DNA from: Paracoccus shandongensis | Lineage (GTDB): Bacteria > Pseudomonadota > Alphaproteobacteria > Rhodobacterales > Rhodobacteraceae | Direction of reading: 5' to 3' | Assembly (NCBI RefSeq): GCF_017315735.1 | Contig: NZ_JAFLRK010000002.1 | Location: 171,886-235,885, forward strand | DNA: 64,000 nucleotides | In this document: positions 10,216 to 20,786 of the stretch, in pieces | Layout: each line of letters starts with the position of its first letter | Position numbering within the stretch: position 1 is the stretch's first letter | Position numbers and translations under genes: made by a program | The notes under the pieces: generated by a model | Told to the model about the DNA's origin: nothing | What the model saw: the letters and a program-made list of their open reading frames with translations, nothing else | The model's database searches: none

Positions 10216-11202
10216 ATGTTCCTGTCGCAACTGAAAAGCCCCGGCGGCGACCGGGCGGTCGCCGCACGCGACAATGACAGCGCCTGGATCGTGCCGGGCG
10301 TGCGGTCCACCCGCGATCTGGCAGGGGCCGCCATCGCCGCCGGGCGCGGCTTGAAGGCCGAGCTCACGGCGCGGGGCAGGGGCGATGCCGTCGATCTGGC
10401 CGCTGCCCTGGCCCAAGGGCGCATCCTGCTGCCGCTGGATCACGACGACCCGGCGCATCTGCACCTGACGGGCACCGGCCTCACGCATCTGGGCAGCGCC
10501 GCCACGCGTAATTCGATGCACGCGAAATCGGATGCGGAATCGTTGACCGACAGCATGAAGATGTTCCGCATGGGTCTTGAAGGCGGCAAGCCGCAGGGCG
10601 GGGCCGTGGGCGTGCAGCCCGAATGGTTCTACAAAGGGAACGGCGCCAACGCGGTCGCCCCGGGCGCGGCGCTGGTGTCGCCCGGCTTTGCGCTGGACGC
10701 GGGCGAGGAGCCCGAGATCGCGGGCCTTTACCTGATCGGGCCGGACGGCACGCCCTTCCGCCTGGGCTTTGCGCTTGCGAACGAATTTTCCGACCATGTG
10801 ACCGAACGCGGCAATTACCTGTGGCTCGCCCATTCCAAGCTGCGGCCCGCTAGTTACGGTCCCGAGATGCTGGTGGGCGATCTGCCGCCCCATGTCGAGG
10901 GCACCAGCCGGATCCTAAGGGGCGGCCGCGCGATCTGGGAAAAGCCCTTCCTGTCGGGCGAATCCAACATGTCGCATTCGCTGGCGAACCTGGAACACCA
11001 CCACTTCAAATACGCGCTGTTCCGCCAGCCCGGCGACGTGCATGTGCATTTCTTCGGTACCGCCACCCTGTCCTTTGCCGACGGCATCAAGGCGCAGGCG
11101 GGCGATGTGTTCCAGATCGAATCCCCGGCCTTCGGTCTGCCGCTGTCAAACCCGCTGGACCAGCAGAACGGCGAAGCCCTTGTCGCCGTCGCCACCCTTT
11201 GA
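10216..11202 (+). CDS. gguC: GguC/AraD1-family protein (FAH superfamily), candidate 2-keto-3-deoxy-L-arabonate dehydratase
   Basis: A 328-aa protein of the fumarylacetoacetate-hydrolase-like superfamily, recognised as the GguC/AraD1 group by sequence (for example HHHFKYALFRQPGDVHVHFFG near residue 260) and by its place after gguB. Members are metal-dependent lyases or hydratases acting on 2-keto acids. In this cluster it would supply the otherwise missing step that converts 2-keto-3-deoxy-L-arabonate to 2-oxoglutarate semialdehyde. No DHDPS-type dehydratase is encoded nearby. The family call is firm; the exact reaction is inferred from context. ATG 10216 lies 4 bases after the gguB stop. Confidence 0.75.
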   Translation: MFLSQLKSPGGDRAVAARDNDSAWIVPGVRSTRDLAGAAIAAGRGLKAELTARGRGDAVDLAAALAQGRILLPLDHDDPAHLHLTGTGLTHLGSAATRNSMHAKSDAESLTDSMKMFRMGLEGGKPQGGAVGVQPEWFYKGNGANAVAPGAALVSPGFALDAGEEPEIAGLYLIGPDGTPFRLGFALANEFSDHVTERGNYLWLAHSKLRPASYGPEMLVGDLPPHVEGTSRILRGGRAIWEKPFLSGESNMSHSLANLEHHHFKYALFRQPGDVHVHFFGTATLSFADGIKAQAGDVFQIESPAFGLPLSNPLDQQNGEALVAVATL

Positions 11203-11210
11203 GGCTTCCC

Positions 11211-12953
11211 ATGACGTTCAAACCCGCCCCCTGGCCCCGCCAGCTTCGTTCCCAGCACTGGTATGGCGGCACCTCGCGCGACACGATCTATCATCGTGGC
11301 TGGATGAAAAACCAGGGCTGGCCCCATGACCTGTTCGACGGGCGCCCGGTGATCGGCATCCTGAACACCTGGGCCGACCTGACCCCCTGCAACGGCCACC
11401 TGCGCGAACTGGCCGAAAAGGTGAAGGCGGGCGTCTGGGAAGCGGGCGGTTTCCCGGTCGAGGTGCCGGTCTTTTCCGCGTCCGAGAACACCTTCCGCCC
11501 GACCGCGATGATGTTCCGCAACCTGGCGGCGCTCGCGGTCGAGGAAACCATCCGCGGCCAGCCGATGGACGGCGCCGTCCTGCTGGTCGGCTGCGACAAG
11601 ACCACGCCGTCGCTGCTGATGGGGGCCGCGTCCTGCGACATCCCATCCATCGTCGTGACCGGCGGGCCGATGCTGAACGGATATTTCCGGGGCGAACGCG
11701 TGGGATCGGGCACCCACCTGTGGAAGTTTTCCGAGGCCGTGAAAGCCGGCGAAATGACGCAGGAGGAGTTCCTGGAGGCCGAGGCGTCGATGTCCCGTTC
11801 CACCGGCACCTGCAACACCATGGGCACGGCCTCCACCATGGCCTCCATGGCCGAGGCGTTGGGCATGGCGCTGTCGGGCAATGCCGCGATCCCCGCCGTT
11901 GACAGCCGCCGCCGCGTCATGGCGCAACTGTCGGGGCGGCGGATCGTGCAGATGGTCAAGGACGACCTGAAGCCCTCGGACATCATGACGCGGGCTGCGT
12001 TTGAAAACGCCATCCGCACCAACGGCGCCATCGGCGGGTCCACCAATGCGGTGATCCACCTGCTGGCCATCGCGGGCCGGGTGGGCGTGGACATCACCCT
12101 GGACGACTGGGACCGCTGCGGGCGCGACGTGGCGACCATCGTGAACCTGATGCCCTCGGGCCAATACCTGATGGAGGAGTTCTTCTATGCCGGGGGCCTG
12201 CCTGTCGTCCTGAAACGGCTGGGCGAGGCCGGGCTTTTGCACAAGGACGCGCTGACCGTCAGCGGCAGCACGATCTGGGACGAGGTCAAGGATGTCGTCA
12301 ACTGGAACGAGGACGTGATCCTGCCCGCCGACCGTCCGCTGACCGAACATGGCGGCATCGCCGTGCTGCGCGGCAACCTTGCGCCGAACGGGGCGGTGCT
12401 GAAGCCGTCCGCCGCCAGCCCGCACCTGCTGGTCCATCGCGGCCGCGCGGTCGTGTTTCAGGACATCGACGACTACAAGGCGCGGATCAACGACGAGGCG
12501 CTCGACATCGACGAGACCTGCGTGATGGTGATGAAGAACTGCGGTCCCAAGGGCTATCCCGGCATGGCCGAGGTGGGCAACATGGGCCTGCCGCCCAAGG
12601 TCCTGCGCAAGGGCATCACCGACATGGTGCGAATCTCCGACGCCCGCATGTCGGGCACGGCCTATGGCACGGTGGTGCTGCACACCAGCCCCGAAGCTGC
12701 TGCCGGCGGCCCGCTTGCCGTGGTCCGCGACGGCGACATGATCGAGCTGGACGTGCCGAACCGGCGGCTGCACCTGGACATTCCCGAAGCGGAACTCGCC
12801 GCGCGCCTGGCCGCATGGCGCCCCACGCATGAGGTGCCTGCCAGCGGCTATGCCTGGCTGCACCAGGCGCATGTGGAAGGCGCGGATACCGGGGCGGATC
12901 TGGACTTCCTGAAAGGTTGCCGGGGCAATGCGGTCGGGAAGGACAGCCATTGA
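11211..12953 (+). CDS. IlvD/Edd-family sugar-acid dehydratase (L-arabonate and probably D-galactonate)
   Basis: Iron-sulfur dehydratase of 580 aa. Three conserved cysteines expected for the cluster are present: C60 (LTPCNGHL), C128 (VGCDKTTPS) and C201 (STGTCNTMG). It should dehydrate L-arabonate to 2-keto-3-deoxy-L-arabonate. A Rhizobium pentonate dehydratase of this family also accepts D-galactonate and D-fuconate, which would let one enzyme serve both modules here, as no separate galactonate dehydratase is seen. Start ATG 11211, 8 bases after gguC; an in-frame TTG at 11199 lies inside gguC and is not preferred. The stop overlaps the next start (TGATG). Confidence 0.82.
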   Translation: MTFKPAPWPRQLRSQHWYGGTSRDTIYHRGWMKNQGWPHDLFDGRPVIGILNTWADLTPCNGHLRELAEKVKAGVWEAGGFPVEVPVFSASENTFRPTAMMFRNLAALAVEETIRGQPMDGAVLLVGCDKTTPSLLMGAASCDIPSIVVTGGPMLNGYFRGERVGSGTHLWKFSEAVKAGEMTQEEFLEAEASMSRSTGTCNTMGTASTMASMAEALGMALSGNAAIPAVDSRRRVMAQLSGRRIVQMVKDDLKPSDIMTRAAFENAIRTNGAIGGSTNAVIHLLAIAGRVGVDITLDDWDRCGRDVATIVNLMPSGQYLMEEFFYAGGLPVVLKRLGEAGLLHKDALTVSGSTIWDEVKDVVNWNEDVILPADRPLTEHGGIAVLRGNLAPNGAVLKPSAASPHLLVHRGRAVVFQDIDDYKARINDEALDIDETCVMVMKNCGPKGYPGMAEVGNMGLPPKVLRKGITDMVRISDARMSGTAYGTVVLHTSPEAAAGGPLAVVRDGDMIELDVPNRRLHLDIPEAELAARLAAWRPTHEVPASGYAWLHQAHVEGADTGADLDFLKGCRGNAVGKDSH

Positions 12954-13864
12954 TGAAGATCGCGCTTGTCGGCATCGGGAAGATCGCGCTGGACCAGCAC
13001 GTCCCCGCGCTGGAGGCCAGCCCCGACTGGGATCTGGCCGCGACCGTCAGCCGCCACGGCAGGGTGGAGGGCGTCGAGTCCTTCACCGACATCGCCGCCA
13101 TGCTGGACGCGCGGCCCGACATCCCGGTGGTCAGCCTGTGCCTGCCTCCGGTGCCGCGCTTTGACGCGGCCCAGGCGGTGCTGCGCGCGGGCCGCCACCT
13201 GATGCTGGAAAAGCCCCCCGGCGCGACCCTGGCCGAGGTTCATGCCCTTTGCGATCTGGCCGAAAAGCAGGGCGTCACGATCTTCGCCACCTGGCATTCT
13301 CGCATGGCCATGGCGGTGGCCGCCGCGCGCGACTGGCTGGCGGGCAGGACGGTCCACGAAGGCCGCATCACCTGGCGCGAGGACGTGCGCAAGTGGCACC
13401 CCGGCCAGGACTGGATCTTCGAGGCGGGCGGCATGGGCGTCTTCGACCCCGGCATCAACGCCCTGTCCATCCTGACCGCCATCCTGCCAGAACCCGTGCG
13501 CCTGCTGTCCGCCGACCTGGATTTCCCGGCGAACCGCCAGGCGCCCATCGCCGCGCGGCTGCGCTTCAGCCAGCAGATCGAAGCGGATTTCGACTTCCGC
13601 CAGGAAGGCCCGCAGACCTGGGACATGGAGTTCCAGACCGACGCGGGCGTCATGGCGCTGCGCATGGGCGGCAACCGGCTGGAGATTGGCGGACGCCACG
13701 TTCAGGGCGCCGACGACATCATGGGCGAATACCCCGCCCTTTATGCGCGGATGGCGCACCTGGTCGCCGCAGGAAAATCCGACGCGGACCTTGCGCCCAT
13801 GGTGCTTGTGGCCGATGCCTTCACCCTCGGGCGGCGCAACAGCGTCGCGGAGTTCCATTTCTGA
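12953..13864 (+). CDS. Gfo/Idh-type aldose 1-dehydrogenase (L-arabinose/D-galactose)
   Basis: NAD(P)-dependent dehydrogenase (303 aa) predicted to oxidise the pyranose to its 1,4- or 1,5-lactone, the first catabolic step. The Rossmann start IALVGIGKIALDQHVPAL and the EKPPGATLAEV motif with the catalytic lysine (about residue 86) are typical of bacterial L-arabinose/D-galactose 1-dehydrogenases of the Azospirillum/Rhizobium type, which accept both sugars and D-fucose. The start codon ATG 12953 overlaps the dehydratase stop. Product would be hydrolysed by the SMP-30 lactonase encoded in module 2. Confidence 0.82.
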   Translation: MKIALVGIGKIALDQHVPALEASPDWDLAATVSRHGRVEGVESFTDIAAMLDARPDIPVVSLCLPPVPRFDAAQAVLRAGRHLMLEKPPGATLAEVHALCDLAEKQGVTIFATWHSRMAMAVAAARDWLAGRTVHEGRITWREDVRKWHPGQDWIFEAGGMGVFDPGINALSILTAILPEPVRLLSADLDFPANRQAPIAARLRFSQQIEADFDFRQEGPQTWDMEFQTDAGVMALRMGGNRLEIGGRHVQGADDIMGEYPALYARMAHLVAAGKSDADLAPMVLVADAFTLGRRNSVAEFHF

Positions 13865-13874
13865 GGATAATGCA

Positions 13875-15389
13875 ATGACCTTCACCCCCCATGGCAAACA
13901 TCTGATCGCAGGCGAATGGCTGGCGGGCGAGGGGACGTTCCGGTCCGCCCCCGCCCATGGCACCGCGCATGACTTCAGCACCGGCACGGTGGACCTGGTG
14001 AACCGCGCCTGCGAGGCGGCGGAAGAAGCCTTTGCCGCCTACAGCGCCACCTCGCGCGAAGACCGCGCCCGCTTCCTGGAAACCATCGCCGATCAGATCG
14101 AGGCGCGGGCCGAGGCGATCACCGCCATGGGCACCGCCGAAACCGGCCTGCCCGAGGCGCGGCTCAACGGCGAACGGGGGCGCACCACCGGCCAGTTGCG
14201 GCTGTTTGCCGACCATATCCGCAAGGGCGACTACCTTGACCGCCGCCACGACCCGGCGCTGCCCGACCGCCAGCCCTTGCCGCGCCCCGACCTGCGGCTG
14301 ATCCAGCGGCCCATCGGTCCGGTGGGGGTCTTCGGCGCCTCGAACTTTCCGCTGGCCTTTTCCACCGCAGGCGGCGACACCGCATCCGCGCTGGCCGCAG
14401 GCTGCCCCGTCGTCGTCAAGGTCCACCCCGCCCATCCCGCCACGGGCGAGATCGTGGCCGAGGCCGTCCATGCCGCCATTCAGGCGACGGGCATGCCCGC
14501 CGGGGTCTTCAACTTCATCCACGGCAACACCCATCACGTCGGCGCGGCGCTGGTCCAGCACCCGCTGATCAAGGCGGTGGGCTTCACCGGCAGCCTGCGC
14601 GGGGGGCGGGCGCTGTTCGACCTGTGTGCCGCACGTCCCGAGCCGATCCCGTTCTTCGGAGAGCTTGGCTCCATCAACCCCGGCTTTGTCCTGCCGCAGG
14701 CGCTGGCCGCGCGCGGGGCCAAGCTGGCGGAAGGCTGGGCGGGCAGCCTGACCATGGGCGCGGGCCAGTTCTGCACCAATCCCGGCCTGATCGTGATGCC
14801 CAAGGGCGTCCTGGCCGAGGCCTTCGCCAAGGCGGCGGCCGACGCGCTGGCCAAGATCGGGCCGCAGGTGATGCTGTCCGACGGCATCGCCGAGGCCTAT
14901 CGCGCGGGCGCGGAACGCGCGGCGGGCGTCGCCACCCCGGTCTTCGAGGGCGAAAGCCAGGGCCGCAACGCCCTGCCCGCCGTCTACAAGACCACGGCCG
15001 AGGAATTCCTGCGCGACCACACCCTGGCCGAGGAGGTCTTCGGCCCCCTGGGCGTGATCGTCACCGTCACGGGCGACGACCAGATGCTGGACGTGGCCCA
15101 GGCGATGGAGGGGCAACTGACCGCCACCCTGCACCTGGACGAGGGCGACATGGACCTTGCCCGCCGCCTGATGCCCATTCTGGAACGCAAGGCGGGCCGG
15201 ATCCTGGCGAACGGCTGGCCCACCGGGGTCGAGGTGGCCGATGCCATGGTCCATGGCGGGCCTTACCCCGCTTCCACCAATTTCGGCGCGACCAGCGTGG
15301 GGACCATGGCGATCCGCCGCTTCCTGCGCCCGGTCAGCTACCAGAACATCCCCGAGGCGCTGTTGCCCGAGGATTTGCGGGGCCTCTAG
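13875..15389 (+). CDS. 2-oxoglutarate semialdehyde (2,5-dioxovalerate) dehydrogenase
   Basis: Aldehyde dehydrogenase (504 aa) that would oxidise 2-oxoglutarate semialdehyde to 2-oxoglutarate, the last step of the non-phosphorylating arabinose route. Expected catalytic residues are visible: N157 (GASNFPL), E263 (GELGS) and C300 (AGQFCTNPGL). The GQFCTNPG context is typical of KGSADH enzymes rather than general succinate-semialdehyde dehydrogenases. ATG 13875 is 10 bases after the preceding stop and is preceded by GAGGA. It closes module 1; a 59-base gap with a hairpin precedes the second transporter. Confidence 0.84.
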   Translation: MTFTPHGKHLIAGEWLAGEGTFRSAPAHGTAHDFSTGTVDLVNRACEAAEEAFAAYSATSREDRARFLETIADQIEARAEAITAMGTAETGLPEARLNGERGRTTGQLRLFADHIRKGDYLDRRHDPALPDRQPLPRPDLRLIQRPIGPVGVFGASNFPLAFSTAGGDTASALAAGCPVVVKVHPAHPATGEIVAEAVHAAIQATGMPAGVFNFIHGNTHHVGAALVQHPLIKAVGFTGSLRGGRALFDLCAARPEPIPFFGELGSINPGFVLPQALAARGAKLAEGWAGSLTMGAGQFCTNPGLIVMPKGVLAEAFAKAAADALAKIGPQVMLSDGIAEAYRAGAERAAGVATPVFEGESQGRNALPAVYKTTAEEFLRDHTLAEEVFGPLGVIVTVTGDDQMLDVAQAMEGQLTATLHLDEGDMDLARRLMPILERKAGRILANGWPTGVEVADAMVHGGPYPASTNFGATSVGTMAIRRFLRPVSYQNIPEALLPEDLRGL

Positions 15390-15404
15390 CGCCCCGCACC
15401 GATC

Positions 15405-15423
15405 GGCCGGTGGAGGACCGGCC
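15405..15423 (+). other. Stem-loop between the two sugar modules
   Basis: GGCCGGT (15405-15411) pairs with ACCGGCC (15417-15423) around GGAGG. It lies in the 59-base gap between the dehydrogenase gene and the second transporter, the largest gap inside the module 1-module 2 junction. It could be an attenuator or a processing site. I see no clear promoter in this short gap. Confidence 0.4.
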
Positions 15424-15448
15424 CGTTCATTCACAAGGGAGGATAACG

Positions 15449-16408
15449 ATGACCATCAAGACCCTGCTGGGCACGGCGGCGTTCCTGGCGCTGACCGCCA
15501 CCGGCGCCATGGCCGAAGGCGAAACCGTCGGATTCGCGCAGATCGGATCGGAATCCGGCTGGCGCGCGGCGGAAACCACGCTGACCCGGCAACAGGCCGA
15601 GGAACGCGGCATCCAGCTGCAATTCTCGGACGCGCAGCAGAAGCAGGAAAACCAGATCGCCGCGATCCGGTCCTTCATCGCGCAGGGGGTGGACGCGATC
15701 CTGCTGGCCCCGGTCGTCGCCACCGGCTGGGATTCGGTCCTGCAAGAGGCCAAGGAGGCTGAGATCCCCGTGGTCCTGCTGGACCGGCAGGTGGACAGTT
15801 CGGACGACCTTTACCTGACCGCCGTGGGGTCGAACCTGGTCCATGAGGGCGAGGTCGCGGGCGAATGGCTGGTGGGTGAGGTGGGCGACAAGGAATGCCG
15901 CATCGTCGAATTGCAGGGCACCACCGGCTCCAGCCCCGCCATCGACCGCAAGACCGGCTTTGAAAACGCCATCAAGGATCACCCGAACCTGACCATCGTG
16001 CGCAGCCAGACCGGCGATTTCACCCGCGCCCTGGGGAAAGAGGTGATGGAAAGCTTCCTTCAGGCCGAAAATGGCGGCAAGGACATCTGCGCGCTGTATG
16101 CCCATAACGACGACATGGCCGTGGGCGCGATCCAGGCCATCAAGGAGGCCGGGCTGAAGCCGGGCAGCGACATCCTGGTCGTGTCCATCGACGGGGTGCC
16201 GGACCTGTTCCAGGCCATGGCCAATGGCGAGGCGAACGCTACGGTCGAACTGACGCCCAACATGGCCGGTCCCGCCTTTGACGCGCTGGCGGCCTATTGG
16301 AAGGACGGCACGATGCCCGAAAAGTTCATCCAGACGGAATCGAAGCTTTATACCCAGGCCGACGATCCGGCGGGGGAATACGAGCGCCGCAAGGGCTTGG
16401 GTTACTGA
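15449..16408 (+). CDS. ytfQ: YtfQ-like galactofuranose-type sugar-binding protein
   Basis: Periplasmic binding protein (319 aa) of a CUT2 importer. The Sec signal peptide ends at about residue 23 (ATGAMA). The mature start ETVGFAQIGSESGWRAAET and the later DFTRALGKEVMESFL and HNDDMAVGAIQAIKEAG are characteristic of YtfQ, the galactofuranose-binding protein of E. coli. AAGGGAGGATAACG precedes ATG 15449. A hairpin follows its stop. It is clearly a different subfamily from the ChvE pair, so the cluster encodes two non-redundant importers. Confidence 0.86.
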   Translation: MTIKTLLGTAAFLALTATGAMAEGETVGFAQIGSESGWRAAETTLTRQQAEERGIQLQFSDAQQKQENQIAAIRSFIAQGVDAILLAPVVATGWDSVLQEAKEAEIPVVLLDRQVDSSDDLYLTAVGSNLVHEGEVAGEWLVGEVGDKECRIVELQGTTGSSPAIDRKTGFENAIKDHPNLTIVRSQTGDFTRALGKEVMESFLQAENGGKDICALYAHNDDMAVGAIQAIKEAGLKPGSDILVVSIDGVPDLFQAMANGEANATVELTPNMAGPAFDALAAYWKDGTMPEKFIQTESKLYTQADDPAGEYERRKGLGY

Positions 16409-16416
16409 GCCTTTCG

Positions 16417-16440
16417 CCGGGCCGCGCCCAAGCGGCCCGG
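16417..16440 (+). other. Stem-loop between ytfQ and ytfR
   Basis: A perfect 9-bp stem, CCGGGCCGC (16417-16425) with GCGGCCCGG (16432-16440), and a 6-base loop. It starts 9 bases after the ytfQ stop and has no T-run. It is the fourth binding-protein gene in this window that is followed by such a hairpin. Confidence 0.6.
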
Positions 16441-16466
16441 TGTTCCATGACGAAGGAGAGGGCGTC

Positions 16467-17971
<1,505 letters not shown>

Positions 17972-17972
<1 letters not shown>

Positions 17973-18979
17973 TGCTGAAACGCCTTGCCCCGCAACTGAT
18001 CGCGCTTGCCGCCCTGGTGGCGGTGGTGACGGCCTTCTATCCGGGCTTCCTGAGCGTCCAGATGAACGACGGCCGCCTGGTCGGGCCGGTGATCGACGTG
18101 CTGAAGCGCGCGGCCCCCGTGGCCCTGCTGGCGGTCGGCATGACGCTGGTGATCGCCACGCGCGGCATCGACCTGTCCGTGGGCACGATCATGGCGATCT
18201 GCGGCGCGGTCGCGGCATCCGCTGTCGCCGCCGGATGGGGCCTGCCCGCCGCGCTGCTGCTGGCGCTTGGCGCGGGCGCGCTGGCAGGGCTGTGGAACGG
18301 CGCGCTGGTGGCCCTTGTCGGCATCCAGCCCTTTGTCGCCACGCTGATCCTGATGACCATGGGGCGCGGCGTGGCGCAACTGATCACCGAGGGGCGGATC
18401 CTGACCTTCACCGATCCGGGCTTCGGCTGGATCGGATCGGGCGCGGTCGGGGGCCTGCCCGTGCCCACCTGGCTCTGGATCCTCACCGCCATCGCCGCCG
18501 CAGTCCTGATGCGCCGCACCGCGCTTGGCCTGCTGGTCGAGGCCATCGGCATCAACCGCCGCGCCAGCACCCTGGCGGGCGTCAACGCCACCGTGCTGCT
18601 GATCGCGGTCTATGTGGCCTCGGGCCTTTGCGCAGCCCTGGCGGGGCTGATCGTCACCGCCGACATCCGCGGCGCTGACGCCAACAATGCCGGGCTGTGG
18701 CTGGAGCTGGACGCGATCCTGGCCGTGGTGATCGGCGGCAATTCGCTGCTGGGCGGGCGGTTTTCCATCGCGGCGTCCATCATCGGCGCGCTGATCATCA
18801 CTACCATCAGCATCGGCATCCGCCTGATCGGCTTTCCGTCGGAATACAACCTGATCATCAAGGCCGGGCTGGTGCTGGTGATCCTGGTCCTGCAATCGCC
18901 GCGCATCAGCGCCGAATGGCGGCTGTGGCGCGACAGCCACCGCGCACAGCGCGAAGCCACGTTGCGGAGGCAAGCATGA
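17972..18979 (+). CDS. ytfT: YtfT-like sugar ABC transporter permease
   Basis: CUT2 permease (335 aa) with multiple hydrophobic helices, a GIDLSVGTIMAICGAVAAS motif in the first third and a long Arg-rich C-terminal tail (EWRLWRDSHRAQREATLRRQ). ATG 17972 overlaps the ytfR stop; a GTG three bases earlier is an equally coupled alternative. AAAGGAAAGG precedes it. It forms a pair with the next permease, as YtfT and YjfF do in E. coli. Confidence 0.85.
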
Positions 18980-19947
18980 ACACTCGCGCGTTGCCCCTGT
19001 TCGTCACCATCGGGATCTTCCTGCTGGCCTATGCGGCCTTCTGGCTGCAATTCCCCAATATCCTGTCCACGCGGGTCGTGGGCAACCTTTTGACCGACAA
19101 CGCCTATCTGGGCATTGTCGCGGTCGGCATGACGCTGGTGATCCTGTCGGGCGGCATCGACCTGTCGGTGGGATCGGTCATCGCCTTTTCCGGCGTCTTC
19201 ATCGCCGTGCTGCTGCGCGATACCGGGCTGCACCCGCTGGCCGTGTTCATGCTGCTGCTGGCGCTGACCACCGCTTTTGGGGCGGGCATGGGCTTTCTGA
19301 TCGACCGGCTGGCCATGCCCGCCTTCATCGTCACGCTGGCGGGCATGTTCCTGGCGCGAGGGGCGGCCTATATCCTGTCCATCGACTCGGTCCCGATCCA
19401 GCACCCCTTCTATGACGCGCTGCAAGGGGCCTATTGGCTGATGCCGGGCAAGGGGCGGCTGACGCTGATCGGCGTGGTGATGGTGCTGACCTTCGCCCTT
19501 GGCATGATCGTGGCGCACAAGACGCGCTTCGGCGCATCGGTCTATGCGCTCGGCGGGGGCGAGGCCGCGGCGCGGCTGATGGGCGTGCGCCAGGGCCGCA
19601 CCACGGTGCTGGTTTATGCCTTTTCCGGCGCGATGGCGGGGCTGTCGGGGATCGTGTTTTCCATCTACACGGGATCGGGCTATTCGCTGGCGACCGTCGG
19701 GACGGAACTGACGGCCATTGCCGCCGTGGTGATCGGCGGCACGCTGCTGAGCGGGGGCGCGGGTTACATGTTCGGCACGCTTGTGGGCGTGCTGACCATG
19801 GGGCTGATCCAGACCTATATCGTCTTTGACGGCAGCCTGTCGTCCTGGTGGACCAAGATCGTCATCGGGATCCTGTTGCTGGCCTTCATCCTTCTGCAGA
19901 AGGGACTTTTGAAACTGTCGCAGATGCGGCTTGCCAAGGGGGCATGA
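18976..19947 (+). CDS. yjfF: YjfF-like sugar ABC transporter permease
   Basis: Second permease of the galactofuranose-type importer (323 aa). It has a strongly hydrophobic N-terminal helix, the [17 protein letters not shown] motif and GGGEAAARLMGVRQGRT, the coupling-loop equivalent. ATG 18976 overlaps the ytfT stop (ATGA) and GGAGG lies 8 bases upstream. The stop overlaps the lactonase start, so transport and catabolism genes are translationally coupled. Confidence 0.85.
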   Translation: MNTRALPLFVTIGIFLLAYAAFWLQFPNILSTRVVGNLLTDNAYLGIVAVGMTLVILSGGIDLSVGSVIAFSGVFIAVLLRDTGLHPLAVFMLLLALTTAFGAGMGFLIDRLAMPAFIVTLAGMFLARGAAYILSIDSVPIQHPFYDALQGAYWLMPGKGRLTLIGVVMVLTFALGMIVAHKTRFGASVYALGGGEAAARLMGVRQGRTTVLVYAFSGAMAGLSGIVFSIYTGSGYSLATVGTELTAIAAVVIGGTLLSGGAGYMFGTLVGVLTMGLIQTYIVFDGSLSSWWTKIVIGILLLAFILLQKGLLKLSQMRLAKGA

Positions 19948-20786
19948 TGATCCACGACACCCGCCAATGCCAATTGGGCGAGGGCGCCTTCTGGCACCCC
20001 GAGCGCCAGCAGTTCTTCTGGTTCGACATCAAGGGCCGGCGGCTTTTGTCGCAGGACAAGGGCAAGCCGGTGGAATGCCGCTTCGACCGCATGGCCTCGG
20101 CTGCAGGCTGGATCGACCGCGACCGTCTGCTGGTCGCGACCGAGACGGGGCTGGCGGTGCTGTCGCTGGCGGACGGGTCGCTGACGGAGGTGGCAAAGGT
20201 CGAGGCCGACAATCCCGCCACCCGGTCCAATGACGGGCGCGCCGACCGGCAGGGGGGCTTCTGGTTCAGCACCATGGGGCGGAACGGCGAACCCGGCCTG
20301 GGCGCGGTCTATCGGTATTTTCGTGGGGAAGTCCGCAAGCTGGTGGATCCGATCACCATCCCGAACGCGCTCTGCTTTTCGCCCGATGGCGGGACGGTGC
20401 ATTATGCGGATACCGACCGCAGCATCGTCTGGCGGCAAGGGCTGGATGCAGAGGGCTGGCCGGTGGGCGAACGCCAGGTCTATCTGGACCTGTCCGCGCA
20501 AGGCTGGTCGCCCGACGGCGCGGCGATCGACGCGGATGGCGGCTTCTGCTGCGCGGTCTGGGGGCAGGGGGCGGTGATGCGCTTTGACGCGGACGGCAAG
20601 CGGACGCATCACTGGACGGTCGGCGGGCGGCACTCGTCCTGCCCGGCCTTCGGCGGGCCCGGCCTGACGCAATTGCTGGTCACGACCGCCCTGGACGGGA
20701 TCGAGGATCCCGACGAGGCGCAGGGCAAGACCTATATGCTGGACACCGGCGTGACCGGATTGCCGGAACCCCGGGTGATCCTGTGA
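19944..20786 (+). CDS. SMP-30/gluconolactonase-family sugar lactonase
   Basis: Six-bladed propeller lactonase (280 aa) predicted to hydrolyse L-arabinono- and D-galactonolactone made by the Gfo/Idh dehydrogenase. LGEGAFWHPERQQFFWFDI near the N-terminus carries the metal-binding glutamate, and the conserved RSNDGRADRQGGFWFSTM supplies the Asn/Asp ligands. The protein has no signal peptide, so it acts in the cytoplasm. ATG 19944 overlaps the permease stop; the next codon is also ATG (19947). Its stop overlaps the GTG start of the epimerase gene. It is the only lactonase visible and probably serves both sugars. Confidence 0.84.
   Translation: MMIHDTRQCQLGEGAFWHPERQQFFWFDIKGRRLLSQDKGKPVECRFDRMASAAGWIDRDRLLVATETGLAVLSLADGSLTEVAKVEADNPATRSNDGRADRQGGFWFSTMGRNGEPGLGAVYRYFRGEVRKLVDPITIPNALCFSPDGGTVHYADTDRSIVWRQGLDAEGWPVGERQVYLDLSAQGWSPDGAAIDADGGFCCAVWGQGAVMRFDADGKRTHHWTVGGRHSSCPAFGGPGLTQLLVTTALDGIEDPDEAQGKTYMLDTGVTGLPEPRVIL

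Noticed and set aside
8893..12950. Long minus-strand open frames (666 and 698 codons) opposite gguA/gguB/gguC and the dehydratase gene.
   Set aside because: They are antisense shadows in high-GC DNA: composition is His/Arg/Gln-rich, no domain is seen, and the plus-strand genes carry clear family motifs.
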